DNA from: JANNXQ01 sp031425095
GTDB lineage: Bacteria; Verrucomicrobiota; Verrucomicrobiia; Chthoniobacterales; Chthoniobacteraceae
Assembly (NCBI GenBank): GCA_031425095.1
Contig: JANPIS010000409.1
Location: 1 to 29,955 of the forward strand
DNA: 29,955 bases
Reading direction: 5' to 3'
In this document: positions 22,560-29,955 of the stretch, one piece after another
Layout: every line of letters begins with the position of its first letter
Numbering within the stretch: the first letter of the stretch is position 1
Notes under the pieces: generated by a model
The model's input: the letters and a program-made list of their open reading frames with translations, nothing else
Told to the model about the DNA's origin: nothing
Database searches by the model: none
Position numbers and translations under genes: made by a program

Positions 22560-22574
22560 AGATTACTGCCTGCC
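22544..22574 (+). terminator. weak hairpin after the propeller-esterase operon
   Basis: GGCAGGC (22544-22550) and GCCTGCC (22568-22574) can form a 7-bp stem with a 17-base loop. It lies 97 bases past the esterase stop and just before the next candidate promoter. There is no T-run and the loop is long, so its function as a terminator is uncertain. Confidence 0.3.
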
Positions 22575-22582
22575 CGCCCTGA

Positions 22583-22619
22583 GTTACCCTCGTAACCGAG
22601 CAAGAAGCAACCGCGTCAC
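22583..22619 (+). promoter_or_regulatory. candidate ECF promoter and small palindrome before the EF-hand esterase gene
   Basis: CGTAAC (22591-22596), a 17-base spacer and CGTCAC (22614-22619) match the layout of the site at 24788-24816; GTAACCGA and CGTC are shared at the same spacing. The -35 half also belongs to a perfect inverted repeat, GTTAC-CCTC-GTAAC (22583-22596). Transcription would start a few bases before the ATG at 22632, giving an almost leaderless message. Confidence 0.5.
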
Positions 22620-22631
22620 CCATCCAAAACC

Positions 22632-23807
22632 ATGAAAAAACTCCCACTCCTTCTATTCACCTTCGGGATTGCCTATCGCGTTAACGCACAGAGCCCGGTG
22701 CTGACGGATGCTTTCAAGAAGGTGGATAAGAATGGCGATGGCAAGCTGTCGGCGGAGGAGGTGAGTGGTTTCGCGCGATTGAAGGAGCGGCTCCAGGGCG
22801 CGGCCAAGGATGGCGATGGCTTCATCACCTTCGAGGAATTCCGCACACATCTGGTGGCCGGAGCGCGTCCGCCGAGCACGCCGTCATCGCCCGCGACAAA
22901 GCTGGTTGCGGGCGAACACACGCGGACGATTGCCGTGGGTGATTTGCAGCGGCGCTACCGCGTGCATGTGCCGAAGAAGTATGACGCTGCCAATCCCACG
23001 CCGGTGGTCGTCGCGTTTCATGGCGGAGGAGGCAATCCCGAGAGCATGGTGCGTCTCACGGGCATGAACGCGAAGTCGGACGAGGCCGGGTTCATCGTCG
23101 TGTATCCCTTTGGCACCGGCATGTTGGCTGACACTCTCCTCACCTTCAATGGCGGCGGTTGCTGCGGCTACGCGATGCAGCGCAAAATCGACGACGTCGG
23201 CTTCACCCGCGCGCTGCTCGATGACCTCGCGACGGTCGCGAACGTGGACACGAATCGCGTCTTCGCCACCGGCCTCTCGAATGGCGGCATCATGTCGCAT
23301 TACGTCGCGTCGGAGTTGTCCGACCGCATCGCCGCCATCGCGCCGGTTGGCGGGCCGTTGATGATGGACGCGCCGAACGCGAAACGCCCCGTCCCCGTCA
23401 TGCACTTTCACGGCACGGGCGATGAATTTGCACCGTTCAAGGGCGGCTTCGGCAAAGGCGGAGCCGGTGGCAAGGGCGTGACCGATTTCAAATCCGTGGA
23501 CCACACCATCCAAAGCTGGGTGAGGGCGAACGGCTGCAAACCCGAACCCGAAATCGTCGCGCTGCCGGACAAGGCCGACGACGGCATGAAATGCACCCGC
23601 AAGACCTGGAGCGGTGGCAAGGACGGCAGCGAAGTCGTGCTCATCGAAATCGAAAACGGCGGCCACACCTGGCCCGGCAACGAACCCATCGTCGCCATGC
23701 TCGGAAAATCCACGAAGGACATCTCGGCGAATGACCTGATGTGGGAGTTTTTCCAGAAGCATCCGATGAAGCCCGCCGCATCCACAGCCGCAAAACCACA
23801 ACCGTGA
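22632..23807 (+). CDS. secreted EF-hand / PHB-depolymerase-type esterase
   Basis: A 391-aa precursor with signal peptide 1-20 (RVNA-Q). One canonical EF-hand loop is at 32-43 (DKNGDGKLSAEE); a second at 58-69 is degenerate, with Ala58 in the first calcium position. A linker to about 95 precedes an LpqC-type esterase: FHGGGGNPESMV (129-140), nucleophile S216 in GLSNGG, acid D264 in HGTGDEF, and H345 in GGHTWPG. Cysteines C177-C178 and C302/C321 may form disulfides. It parallels the enzyme at 21409 but has EF-hands in place of a membrane anchor. The reaction is likely hydrolysis of hydroxyalkanoate or hydroxycinnamate esters outside the cell. The stop overlaps the next gene's GTG start. Confidence 0.9.
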   Translation: MKKLPLLLFTFGIAYRVNAQSPVLTDAFKKVDKNGDGKLSAEEVSGFARLKERLQGAAKDGDGFITFEEFRTHLVAGARPPSTPSSPATKLVAGEHTRTIAVGDLQRRYRVHVPKKYDAANPTPVVVAFHGGGGNPESMVRLTGMNAKSDEAGFIVVYPFGTGMLADTLLTFNGGGCCGYAMQRKIDDVGFTRALLDDLATVANVDTNRVFATGLSNGGIMSHYVASELSDRIAAIAPVGGPLMMDAPNAKRPVPVMHFHGTGDEFAPFKGGFGKGGAGGKGVTDFKSVDHTIQSWVRANGCKPEPEIVALPDKADDGMKCTRKTWSGGKDGSEVVLIEIENGGHTWPGNEPIVAMLGKSTKDISANDLMWEFFQKHPMKPAASTAAKPQP

Positions 23808-24721
23808 AAGCATTTCCTGCTCTCCTGCTCGCAGTCTCGACCGCGATTTCAATCGCGCAGGCGCAGAGCCCAGCGTTCGTGACGCCTCCGACGCGTGCGC
23901 CGCGCGTCCAGTTCCAAACGTTCGGTAGCAAGGCGGCGAAGGGGAAGGTCAGTTATCACCTCTACACGCCGGAGGTGTACGACACGGAGAGGGAGCGGTG
24001 GTTTCCGGTGTTGTATTGGCTGCATGGCAGCGGTGGCGGATTGCAGGGCATCGCGCCGGTGTCGGCGTGGTTTGATGCGGCGATCCGCGAGGGGGAAATT
24101 CCGCCGATGCTCGTGGTTTTCCCCAACGGACTGGCGTCGAGCATGTGGTGCGACTCGAAGGACGGCGCGGTGCCGATGGAAACCATCGTCATCAAGGAAC
24201 TGCTGCCGCACATCGACGCCACGTTCCGCACCGTCGCCACGCGCGAGGGTCGAATCATCGAAGGTTTCAGCATGGGCGGCTACGGCGCGGCGAGGTTCGG
24301 ATTCAAGTATCCGCAACTCTTCGGCGCAGTCTCCATTCTCGCGGGTGGTCCGCTGGATTTGGATTTCTCCGGACCACGCGCCACCGGTAATCCCGCCGAA
24401 CGCGAGCGCATCCTGAAGGGCACCTTTGGTGGCGACCTCGATTACTACCAATCGCAGAATCCCATTACGGTCGCACAACAGCAGGCCGATGCGGTGCGCG
24501 GTAAGGTGCGTGTGCGAGTGGCCGTCGGGTCGCGCGACAACACCGGGCCGCTCAATCGCGCCTACTCCGAGCATCTCAAGAAACTGATCATCGCCCACAC
24601 CTTCACCATCGTGCCCGGCGTCGGCCACGACACGCTGGCGCTGTTCAAAGGTCTGGGTGAGGCGAACTGGGAGTTCTATCGCGCGGTGTTCACCCCGAAA
24701 CCTTCAGCCTCGAAACCGTAA
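23804..24721 (+). CDS. secreted esterase-D-type hydrolase (GTG start)
   Basis: A 305-aa protein. No ATG fits; GTG 23804 overlaps the previous stop (GTGA) and gives a clean signal peptide MKAFPALLLAVSTAISIAQA-Q, so it is preferred over the upstream ATG at 23741, which lies inside the previous gene. The fold is the putative-esterase family (S-formylglutathione hydrolase, feruloyl/acetyl xylan esterase Fae/XynZ type): YWLHGSGGG (71-79), nucleophile S156 in GFSMGGYGA, acid D245 in GSRDN, H275 in GVGHD. PEVYDTERERWFPVLYWLHG is typical of CE1-like enzymes on plant cell-wall esters. It forms an operon with the EF-hand esterase. Confidence 0.9.
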   Translation: MKAFPALLLAVSTAISIAQAQSPAFVTPPTRAPRVQFQTFGSKAAKGKVSYHLYTPEVYDTERERWFPVLYWLHGSGGGLQGIAPVSAWFDAAIREGEIPPMLVVFPNGLASSMWCDSKDGAVPMETIVIKELLPHIDATFRTVATREGRIIEGFSMGGYGAARFGFKYPQLFGAVSILAGGPLDLDFSGPRATGNPAERERILKGTFGGDLDYYQSQNPITVAQQQADAVRGKVRVRVAVGSRDNTGPLNRAYSEHLKKLIIAHTFTIVPGVGHDTLALFKGLGEANWEFYRAVFTPKPSASKP

Positions 24722-24787
24722 GAACATTTTGCACGTTCCTCGCGCTCGCATCGACGTTCGCAATCGGCTCGGCAACGAACACAAGGC

Positions 24788-24816
24788 TGTAACCGAATCA
24801 GAATGTGTTTCGTCTC
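24788..24816 (+). promoter_or_regulatory. candidate ECF promoter before the sterol-desaturase-family gene
   Basis: TGTAAC (24788-24793), a 17-base spacer and CGTCTC (24811-24816). The hexamers and spacing fit ECF consensus sequences such as TGTAAC-N17-CGAC of SigX. The site shares GTAACCGA and CGTC with that at 22591-22619. A start near 24822 would leave a leader of about 55 bases before the ATG at 24877. Confidence 0.5.
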
Positions 24817-24876
24817 AAAGCCGATCACACGCGTGAACCCATGGCTTGAACTCCATCTCCCGATGCTGCCTGACCC

Positions 24877-25716
24877 ATGAAACCCGACAAGACCTTCCAC
24901 AGCGTGCTGGTCACGCTGATCATTCTTTCCGCCATCTTCTTTGTCATCGAGCGCATCGCCGGACGCGGGCGCAATCGCGTGCAACCGGTCATTCGCAGGG
25001 GCTGGTTCACCGATGTGGTCTATTGGTTCACGACGATTCTGCTCACGAAGCCGTTCGTGCGTCTCATGCTGATTCTGCCGTTGAGCGTGCTGATTCTCAC
25101 GAAGGTCACTTCCATCGACGTTTTGAAGATGGGTACTTATTCGGGCTACGGTCCGCTCAGCCGGCAGCCCATCTGGTTGCAGGCGATCCAAATCTATGTG
25201 CTCGTCGATTTTTGCAGTTACTGGACGCACCGGCTGTTTCATCGCGGGCGCTGGTGGCCGTTTCACGCGGTACATCACAGCTCGGAGGATCTCGACTGGC
25301 TCGGCAGCTTGCGCGTGCATCCGATGAACGATCTCGTCAACAAACTCGCGCAGGTCACGCCCGTGCTGCTCATGGGCTACAACCCGCTCGTCACCCTCAG
25401 CACGGCGCCGATCCTCACGTTCTACGCGATCTTCATCCACGCGAATGTGAACTGGGATTTCGGTCCGCTGCGCAGCGTCATCGCCACGCCCGTATTTCAT
25501 CGCTGGCATCACTCGCGCGATCGCGAGGCGTGGGACAAAAACTTCGCCGGTCTCCTGCCGATCTGGGACATCCTCTTCGGCACCTACTACATGCCGAAGG
25601 GGCGCTACCCGGAGAATTTCGGCATCTGCGAGCCGATGCCGAAAGGCTACCTCGGCCAACTCTGGGAGCCGTTTGCCTGGATTCTGCGTCGCGGAAAGAA
25701 AGTGGACCCGGCATGA
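24877..25716 (+). CDS. sterol desaturase / fatty acid hydroxylase family membrane protein
   Basis: A 279-aa integral membrane di-iron oxygenase. Hydrophobic segments are at about 9-25, 44-57, 63-76, 102-114, and 160-190. The histidine boxes are complete: H118-x3-H122 (HRLFH), H130-x2-H133-H134 (HAVHH) and H208-x2-H211-H212 (HRWHH), with H148 and H188 as further possible ligands. NFAGLLPIWDILFGTYYMP after the last box is the family's usual ending. Members hydroxylate or desaturate sterols, hopanoids, carotenoids or acyl chains; the substrate cannot be chosen here. It stands alone between secreted hydrolases and has its own ECF-type promoter candidate, which suggests an envelope-lipid modification response. 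Confidence 0.92.
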   Translation: MKPDKTFHSVLVTLIILSAIFFVIERIAGRGRNRVQPVIRRGWFTDVVYWFTTILLTKPFVRLMLILPLSVLILTKVTSIDVLKMGTYSGYGPLSRQPIWLQAIQIYVLVDFCSYWTHRLFHRGRWWPFHAVHHSSEDLDWLGSLRVHPMNDLVNKLAQVTPVLLMGYNPLVTLSTAPILTFYAIFIHANVNWDFGPLRSVIATPVFHRWHHSRDREAWDKNFAGLLPIWDILFGTYYMPKGRYPENFGICEPMPKGYLGQLWEPFAWILRRGKKVDPA

Positions 25717-25743
25717 GTTGAACGCCCACCCCTGATTCCGAAC

Positions 25744-26778
25744 ATGCACCTTCTGAAATCGCTCCAAACCTTTGGTCTCGCGCTCGCGTTTTTGAGTGTC
25801 GCTGCGGCGGACGAAGCGCGTCCCTACTCGCCAACCACACCGACACGGGAAGTCGCCACCACGAAGCTCGACTGGCACGATGCCAAGCGCGATCGCGATG
25901 TTCCGGTGAACATCTACTTTCCCAAAGAAGGCGCTGGACCGTTCCCCATCGTTGTCTTTTCACACGGTCTCGGCGGCTCGCGCGATGGCTACGAGTATCT
26001 CGGGAGGCATTGGGCCGGGTGTGGCTACGTGAGCGTGCACATGCAGCACCTCGGCAGCGACGATGGCGTGTGGAAGGATGTGCCGGTCGCCGAACGAGCG
26101 AAGGTGCTGCAACGCGCTGCGGCAAGCATCCCAAACATCCTGAATCGTCCGCCGGACGGCCAGTTCACCATCGATCAAGTGGAGAAACTGAACGCCTATG
26201 AAACCTCGCCGTTGAAAGGCCGGCTCGATCTCAAGTCCATCGCCATCGCCGGCCATTCCTTCGGCGGCTACACCACGCTGGCGCTCGCAGGCCAGACCTT
26301 CATCCTGCCGCTGGGCAAGAAGCGCTACGACGAACCGCGCATCAAGGCCGCCATCCAGATGAGCGCTCCGGCGCCGGCGATCCGGCGGGAGATGGACAAG
26401 GCGTTCTCCACCATCACGATCCCCGTGATGCACATGACCGGCACGAAGGACTTTCTCGAGATCCTGCCGCAAACGACCGCCGCGGATCGGCGCATCCCGT
26501 ATGATCAGATGAGCCGCGCAGAGACCTGCCTCGTCATCTTCAATGACGGCGACCACTTCATCTTCTCGGGACGCGAACGCATGGCAGCCACGCCTGAAAA
26601 GCTTGCCCAGGATGCCATGTTCCAAAATCTCATCTGCGCTGGCACCACCGCTTTTTGGGATGCCTATCTCAAGGGCGATGCCGAGGCGAAGAAGTGGCTA
26701 TTCCAGGGCGGCTATGCGAAGGCGCTGGGCGAGCAGGCGACATTTGAGCACAAAGCGCCGCAAGCGCCGGCGCATTGA
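25744..26778 (+). CDS. secreted dienelactone-hydrolase-like alpha/beta hydrolase
   Basis: A 344-aa precursor with signal peptide about 1-22 (LALAFLSVAAA). VVFSHGLGGSRDGYEYLGRHWAGCGYV (70-96) is the opening of the predicted-dienelactone-hydrolase / PAF-acetylhydrolase-like group. The nucleophile is S172 in GHSFGGYT, the acid D236 in TGTKD, and the base H271 in NDGDHF. The catalytic order Ser-Asp-His is standard. A 60-residue cap-like insertion (100-160) precedes the nucleophile. It starts 27 bases after the desaturase-family stop and may share its transcript. The substrate is unknown; an ester or polyester is plausible given the neighbouring esterases. Confidence 0.87.
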   Translation: MHLLKSLQTFGLALAFLSVAAADEARPYSPTTPTREVATTKLDWHDAKRDRDVPVNIYFPKEGAGPFPIVVFSHGLGGSRDGYEYLGRHWAGCGYVSVHMQHLGSDDGVWKDVPVAERAKVLQRAAASIPNILNRPPDGQFTIDQVEKLNAYETSPLKGRLDLKSIAIAGHSFGGYTTLALAGQTFILPLGKKRYDEPRIKAAIQMSAPAPAIRREMDKAFSTITIPVMHMTGTKDFLEILPQTTAADRRIPYDQMSRAETCLVIFNDGDHFIFSGRERMAATPEKLAQDAMFQNLICAGTTAFWDAYLKGDAEAKKWLFQGGYAKALGEQATFEHKAPQAPAH

Positions 26779-26949
26779 GCACGGGACGCCACCCATCACG
26801 GGATGCGGTAGCCGGTACGCGGTCGAATATTTCGCAGACTGCGTGCAACCTTGGCGGCGTTACAGGGTTGATGGGAGGCACATAGACGGCTGTTGATGCG
26901 CCACGCCCCAGCCACATTGCCCGCCTCCATTTCCATCCATCCTTTCCTC

Positions 26950-29637
26950 ATGAACAAGCCGACCTCGTTCGCGTTCGCACTCTTCCTCTTCGCCTCGGGG
27001 TCGTGGGTTTACGCAATGGATGCCGCGGAGAAACCTGCGCCTGAACAGCTCGATTTCTTCGAGAAGAAGATCCGGCCAGTGCTTTCGGAGCATTGCTACA
27101 AGTGCCACTCGGAGAAGTCGGAGAAGATTCGCGGCGGGCTCGTGCTCGATACGCGGGAAGGCATCCGGCGCGGCGGCGACAATGGGCCCGCGGTCGTGCC
27201 GGGAGATCTGAAAGAGAGCCTGCTCATCGAGGCGGTTCATCACACCAACAAGGACTCCGCGATGCCGCCTGAGAAAGAGGGAGGCAAACTCTCCGAGTCG
27301 ATCATCAAGGACCTCGAGGCATGGGTAAAGATGGGCGCACCCGACCCGCGTGATGGCGCGGCAAAGGTCGTGGCGAAATATGACGATGCCGCGGCTCGGA
27401 AGTGGTGGTCCTTTCAGCCACTCGCCAAACCCTCAGTGCCGACGCCGAAGGATGCGGCGTGGGCGAAGACGGACATCGATCGCTTTCTCCTGACCGGGCT
27501 TGAAGCGAAAGGACTCAAACCGGTCGCGGATGCGGATCGGGCCACGCTGCTGCGCCGCGCGTATTTCGACCTCATCGGGCTGCCGCCGACCCCGAAGGAA
27601 CTCGACGCTTTCCTGAAAGACACAGCGCCGGACGCCTTCGAGAAAGTCGTGGATCGCCTGCTGGCGTCGCCGCAATTTGGCGAACGCTGGGGGCGGCACT
27701 GGCTGGATGTGGCCCGCTACGCGGAATCGACGGGCAAGGATGTGAACATCGCCTTCCCGCACGCCTGGCGGTATCGCGACTACGTGATCGGCGCATTCAA
27801 TGAGGACAAGCCATACGATCAATTCATCAAGGAACAGATAGCGGGCGATCTGCTCACGGCGCGGGACGATAAAGACAAGGCCGACAAGCTCGTGGCCACG
27901 GGCTTCCTCGCGATCGGGACGAAGAGCTTGAACGAACGGAATCCGAAGCAGTTCGCGATGGATCTCGCGGACGAACAGATCGACACGATGTCGCAGGCCG
28001 TTCTCGGCCTCACGATCTCCTGTGCGCGTTGCCACGATCATAAGTTCGACCCCGTGCCGCAGCGCGACTACTACGCGTTGGCCGGCATCTTTCTCTCCAC
28101 TGAGACGCGTTACGGCACGCTGCCGGGTATTCAGAATGGGAACCCTTCCACCTTGATCGAACTCCCGAAGGGCGCTGGGTTGCCGACGCTGCGAGGACCG
28201 CTCGGCGCCGACGAACGGGCGCAACTCGAGCGCGACGTGGCTGACGCCAGAAAGCAGCGTGAGGAGATGGTGGCCGAAGGCATGCAGTCGCGGATGGCCG
28301 CGCAGAACGGAAAAGCGGAGGACAACAATCCCGCGGCGAGATTCGTGCAGATCCAGGCGGCCATCGCGCGGGCCGCGCTTGTCGAGTCCGAGTTGAATTC
28401 CTTCGATGCGAATGGCGAGCCCAAGGCCTTCTCCATGGGTGTGCAGGATAAACCGACACGCGACGCCGCTTTCCGGCAATACTCCGGGCTGATGCGCGGC
28501 GGGGCGCAAGGGATGCGCGCGGCCATGGCGGAGCGCATGAAGAGCGGGCAGCCGTTCCGCAGGCCTTCGGGATTCGAGGCGATCAATGACAGTCCGCTCT
28601 TTGCGCGCGGCGACGTCGAGAAACCCGGCGAGCGGGTGCCGCGGGGCTTTCCCGCCGTGCTGACTTCTTCCGCACCTCCGGCGATTCCCTCGTCGAGCAG
28701 CGGACGCCGCGAACTCGCCGAGTGGCTCGTCTCGCCGAGTAATCCGCTGACCGCTCGCGTCATGGTGAATCGCGCATGGCACTGGCTCTTCGGCCGCGGA
28801 CTCGTGGAGAGCGTGGATAACTTTGGCACCACCGGACAGAAGCCGAGCAATCAGGCGCTCCTCGACCACCTCGCGAGCAGCTTCATCGCGGAGGGCTGGT
28901 CGATGAAAGGCCTGATCAAGGACATCGTGCTGAGCCGGAGCTACCAGCTCAGTTCCGCGCACGACGCGAAGTCCTTCGCCGCCGATCCGGAGAACGCCCT
29001 CGTCTGGAAAATGAACAAGCGCCGCCTCGACGCCGAATGTGTGCGTGACGCGATGCTCTCCGCGAGTGGCTCCCTCGATCTCAAGCCGCCCACAGGCTCG
29101 ATCATCGGACGCGCCGGCGACAGCGGCATCGGCGGGCCACGCGGTCGTGGCGTCAGTGAGCAGGCCATCATCCACGCGAGCGGCCCGGCGCGGAGTGTCT
29201 ATCTGCCGATCGCTCGTGACGTCGTGCCGGATTCACTCGCGGTCTTCGACTTCGCCGAGACGAGCCTCGTCACCGGTTCCCGCGAGACCACCAATGTCCC
29301 ATCGCAGGCGCTCTTCCTCCTGAATAGCACGACGGTCTCGTTGCAGGCGCAAGCGCTGGCGGATCGCGTGCTGAAGGGTTATCCTGCGGGGCCGAATGGC
29401 GGCGTGCGGGCGAATCTCGATCAGCGGCTGACCTACGCCTACTGGCTGGTCTTCTCGCGCAACCCGGACGCCACCGAGCGCGCCGCGGCCTCGGAGTTTC
29501 TCGGCAAATTTCCGTCGGACTGGAAGAAGGGCGAGACCGTGCCGATGGGCATGCGCGATGCCGACGACGTGAAGGCCGCGTGGACCAGCCTCTGCCGCGC
29601 CCTCTTTGCCAGCGCTGAATTCCGTTACCTCAACTAA
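26950..29637 (+). CDS. intact PSCyt1 / PSD1 (DUF1549) / DUF1553 protein
   Basis: An 895-aa protein. ATG 26950 gives signal peptide MNKPTSFAFALFLFASGSWVYA and is preferred over the in-frame TTG at 26893. PSCyt1 spans about 35-135, with C49-x-x-C52-H53 (EHCYKCHS) and a late SAMPPEKEGG. PSD1 spans about 175-385: WAKTDIDRFLL, LLRRAYFDLIGLPPTPKEL, SPQFGERWGRHWLDVARYAES and a second heme-type motif C358-x-x-C361-H362 (CARCHDHKFDPVPQRDYY). DUF1553 follows from about 580 (SGRRELAEWLVSPSNPLTARVMVNRAWHWLFGRGLVES) to the end. An Ala/Gln/Met-rich charged segment (430-560) links them. These proteins accompany DUF1501 proteins in large numbers in this group of phyla; export and heme binding are likely, and their role is unsettled. 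The next start is 3 bases downstream. Confidence 0.95.
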   Translation: MNKPTSFAFALFLFASGSWVYAMDAAEKPAPEQLDFFEKKIRPVLSEHCYKCHSEKSEKIRGGLVLDTREGIRRGGDNGPAVVPGDLKESLLIEAVHHTNKDSAMPPEKEGGKLSESIIKDLEAWVKMGAPDPRDGAAKVVAKYDDAAARKWWSFQPLAKPSVPTPKDAAWAKTDIDRFLLTGLEAKGLKPVADADRATLLRRAYFDLIGLPPTPKELDAFLKDTAPDAFEKVVDRLLASPQFGERWGRHWLDVARYAESTGKDVNIAFPHAWRYRDYVIGAFNEDKPYDQFIKEQIAGDLLTARDDKDKADKLVATGFLAIGTKSLNERNPKQFAMDLADEQIDTMSQAVLGLTISCARCHDHKFDPVPQRDYYALAGIFLSTETRYGTLPGIQNGNPSTLIELPKGAGLPTLRGPLGADERAQLERDVADARKQREEMVAEGMQSRMAAQNGKAEDNNPAARFVQIQAAIARAALVESELNSFDANGEPKAFSMGVQDKPTRDAAFRQYSGLMRGGAQGMRAAMAERMKSGQPFRRPSGFEAINDSPLFARGDVEKPGERVPRGFPAVLTSSAPPAIPSSSSGRRELAEWLVSPSNPLTARVMVNRAWHWLFGRGLVESVDNFGTTGQKPSNQALLDHLASSFIAEGWSMKGLIKDIVLSRSYQLSSAHDAKSFAADPENALVWKMNKRRLDAECVRDAMLSASGSLDLKPPTGSIIGRAGDSGIGGPRGRGVSEQAIIHASGPARSVYLPIARDVVPDSLAVFDFAETSLVTGSRETTNVPSQALFLLNSTTVSLQAQALADRVLKGYPAGPNGGVRANLDQRLTYAYWLVFSRNPDATERAAASEFLGKFPSDWKKGETVPMGMRDADDVKAAWTSLCRALFASAEFRYLN

Positions 29638-29640
29638 GCC

Positions 29641-29955
29641 ATGAACGCCGACCACTCCTGCAACGACATCACCCCGCTTTTCACGCGTCGCGACATCCTT
29701 CGGAATATCTCGTGCGGCTTCGGCTATCTCGCCTTCGCCGGACTCTCGGGACACGCCGCGGTCACCGCGCCGACCGCCGGACCACTCGCGCCGAAGGCGC
29801 CGCATTTTCCCGCGAAGGCGAAGCGCGTCATTTTTCTGACGATGCGCGGCGGGCCTTCGCACGTCGATACCTTCGACTACAAGCCGCAGCTCAATGCGGA
29901 CAATGACAAACCTGGCACTCGCCCCGGCACCAAGCTCATGGGATCGAAATGGAAG
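29641..29955 (+). CDS. DUF1501 protein, N-terminal part (runs off window)
   Basis: An ATG 3 bases after the PSD1 stop opens a frame of 105 codons to the window edge. FTRRDILRNISCGFGYLAFAGLSG (residues 14-37) is a twin-arginine signal. AKRVIFLTMRGGPSHVDTFDYKPQLN (about 61-86) is the hallmark start of DUF1501, a family in the alkaline-phosphatase/sulfatase fold. The frame ends in LMGSKWK, where the usual LM-x-SP-W-x-F begins. It forms the standard PSD1-DUF1501 pair with the preceding gene. Its missing C-terminus is the kind of sequence found fused to the chimeric gene at 17499. Confidence 0.93.
   Translation, partial: MNADHSCNDITPLFTRRDILRNISCGFGYLAFAGLSGHAAVTAPTAGPLAPKAPHFPAKAKRVIFLTMRGGPSHVDTFDYKPQLNADNDKPGTRPGTKLMGSKWK

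Overview
The window is GC-rich, gene-dense bacterial chromosome, most likely from Verrucomicrobiota (Planctomycetota is the alternative). The evidence is a PSCyt1/PSD1 (DUF1549/DUF1553) gene followed by DUF1501, Tat-exported Gfo/Idh/MocA and DUF1501 proteins, EF-hand proteins fused to cytochrome c-like or enzyme domains, a WPQFRG-type PQQ propeller protein, and ECF sigma factors tied to these genes. No rRNA, tRNA, CRISPR array, transposase or integrase was seen.

Positions 1-8.8 kb hold mostly single housekeeping or hypothetical genes: a truncated Tat-exported oxidoreductase (-), a small basic protein (-), a GNAT acetyltransferase (+), an L,D-transpeptidase (-), a membrane-anchored FnIII-like protein (+), a stand-alone nuoD preceded by a perfect CRP-type palindrome, an opcA-like gene without zwf, an HU protein (-), a gamma carbonic anhydrase, and two hypotheticals. 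Convergent pairs share hairpin terminators.

Positions 8.8-20 kb are the most interesting part. Two paralogous signalling cassettes are present, each with an ECF sigma factor, a 94-96 aa single-TM protein (candidate anti-sigma), a Spy/CpxP/CnrX-like membrane-anchored sensor, and a secreted EF-hand effector. Cassette 1 (8833-12368) is contiguous. Its effector is EF-hands + redoxin + cytochrome c + PHM-like copper domain. Cassette 2 is split: its sigma gene (12414-12980) is separated from its partners (16835-20042) by a tetR-hlyD-ftsX-ABC (DevBCA-type) exporter operon. The nine bases GTAACCGGA occur at both edges of the intruding block, and removing the block restores the intergenic length seen in cassette 1. 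The cassette 2 effector is itself a chimera: EF-hands + alpha/beta hydrolase + EF-hands + PSCyt1 + a PSD1 domain cut short and joined in frame to the last ~67 residues of a DUF1501 protein.

Positions 20-26.8 kb are an island of exported hydrolases: a PQQ-propeller protein, two related LpqC/PHB-depolymerase-type esterases (one with EF-hands), an esterase-D-type enzyme, a sterol-desaturase-family membrane enzyme and a dienelactone-hydrolase-like enzyme. Two genes here carry matching ECF-type promoter candidates (GTAACCGA...CGTC with identical spacing), suggesting a local regulon. The window ends with an intact PSCyt1-PSD1-DUF1553 gene and the beginning of its DUF1501 partner, which is the arrangement from which the chimeric gene was probably derived.
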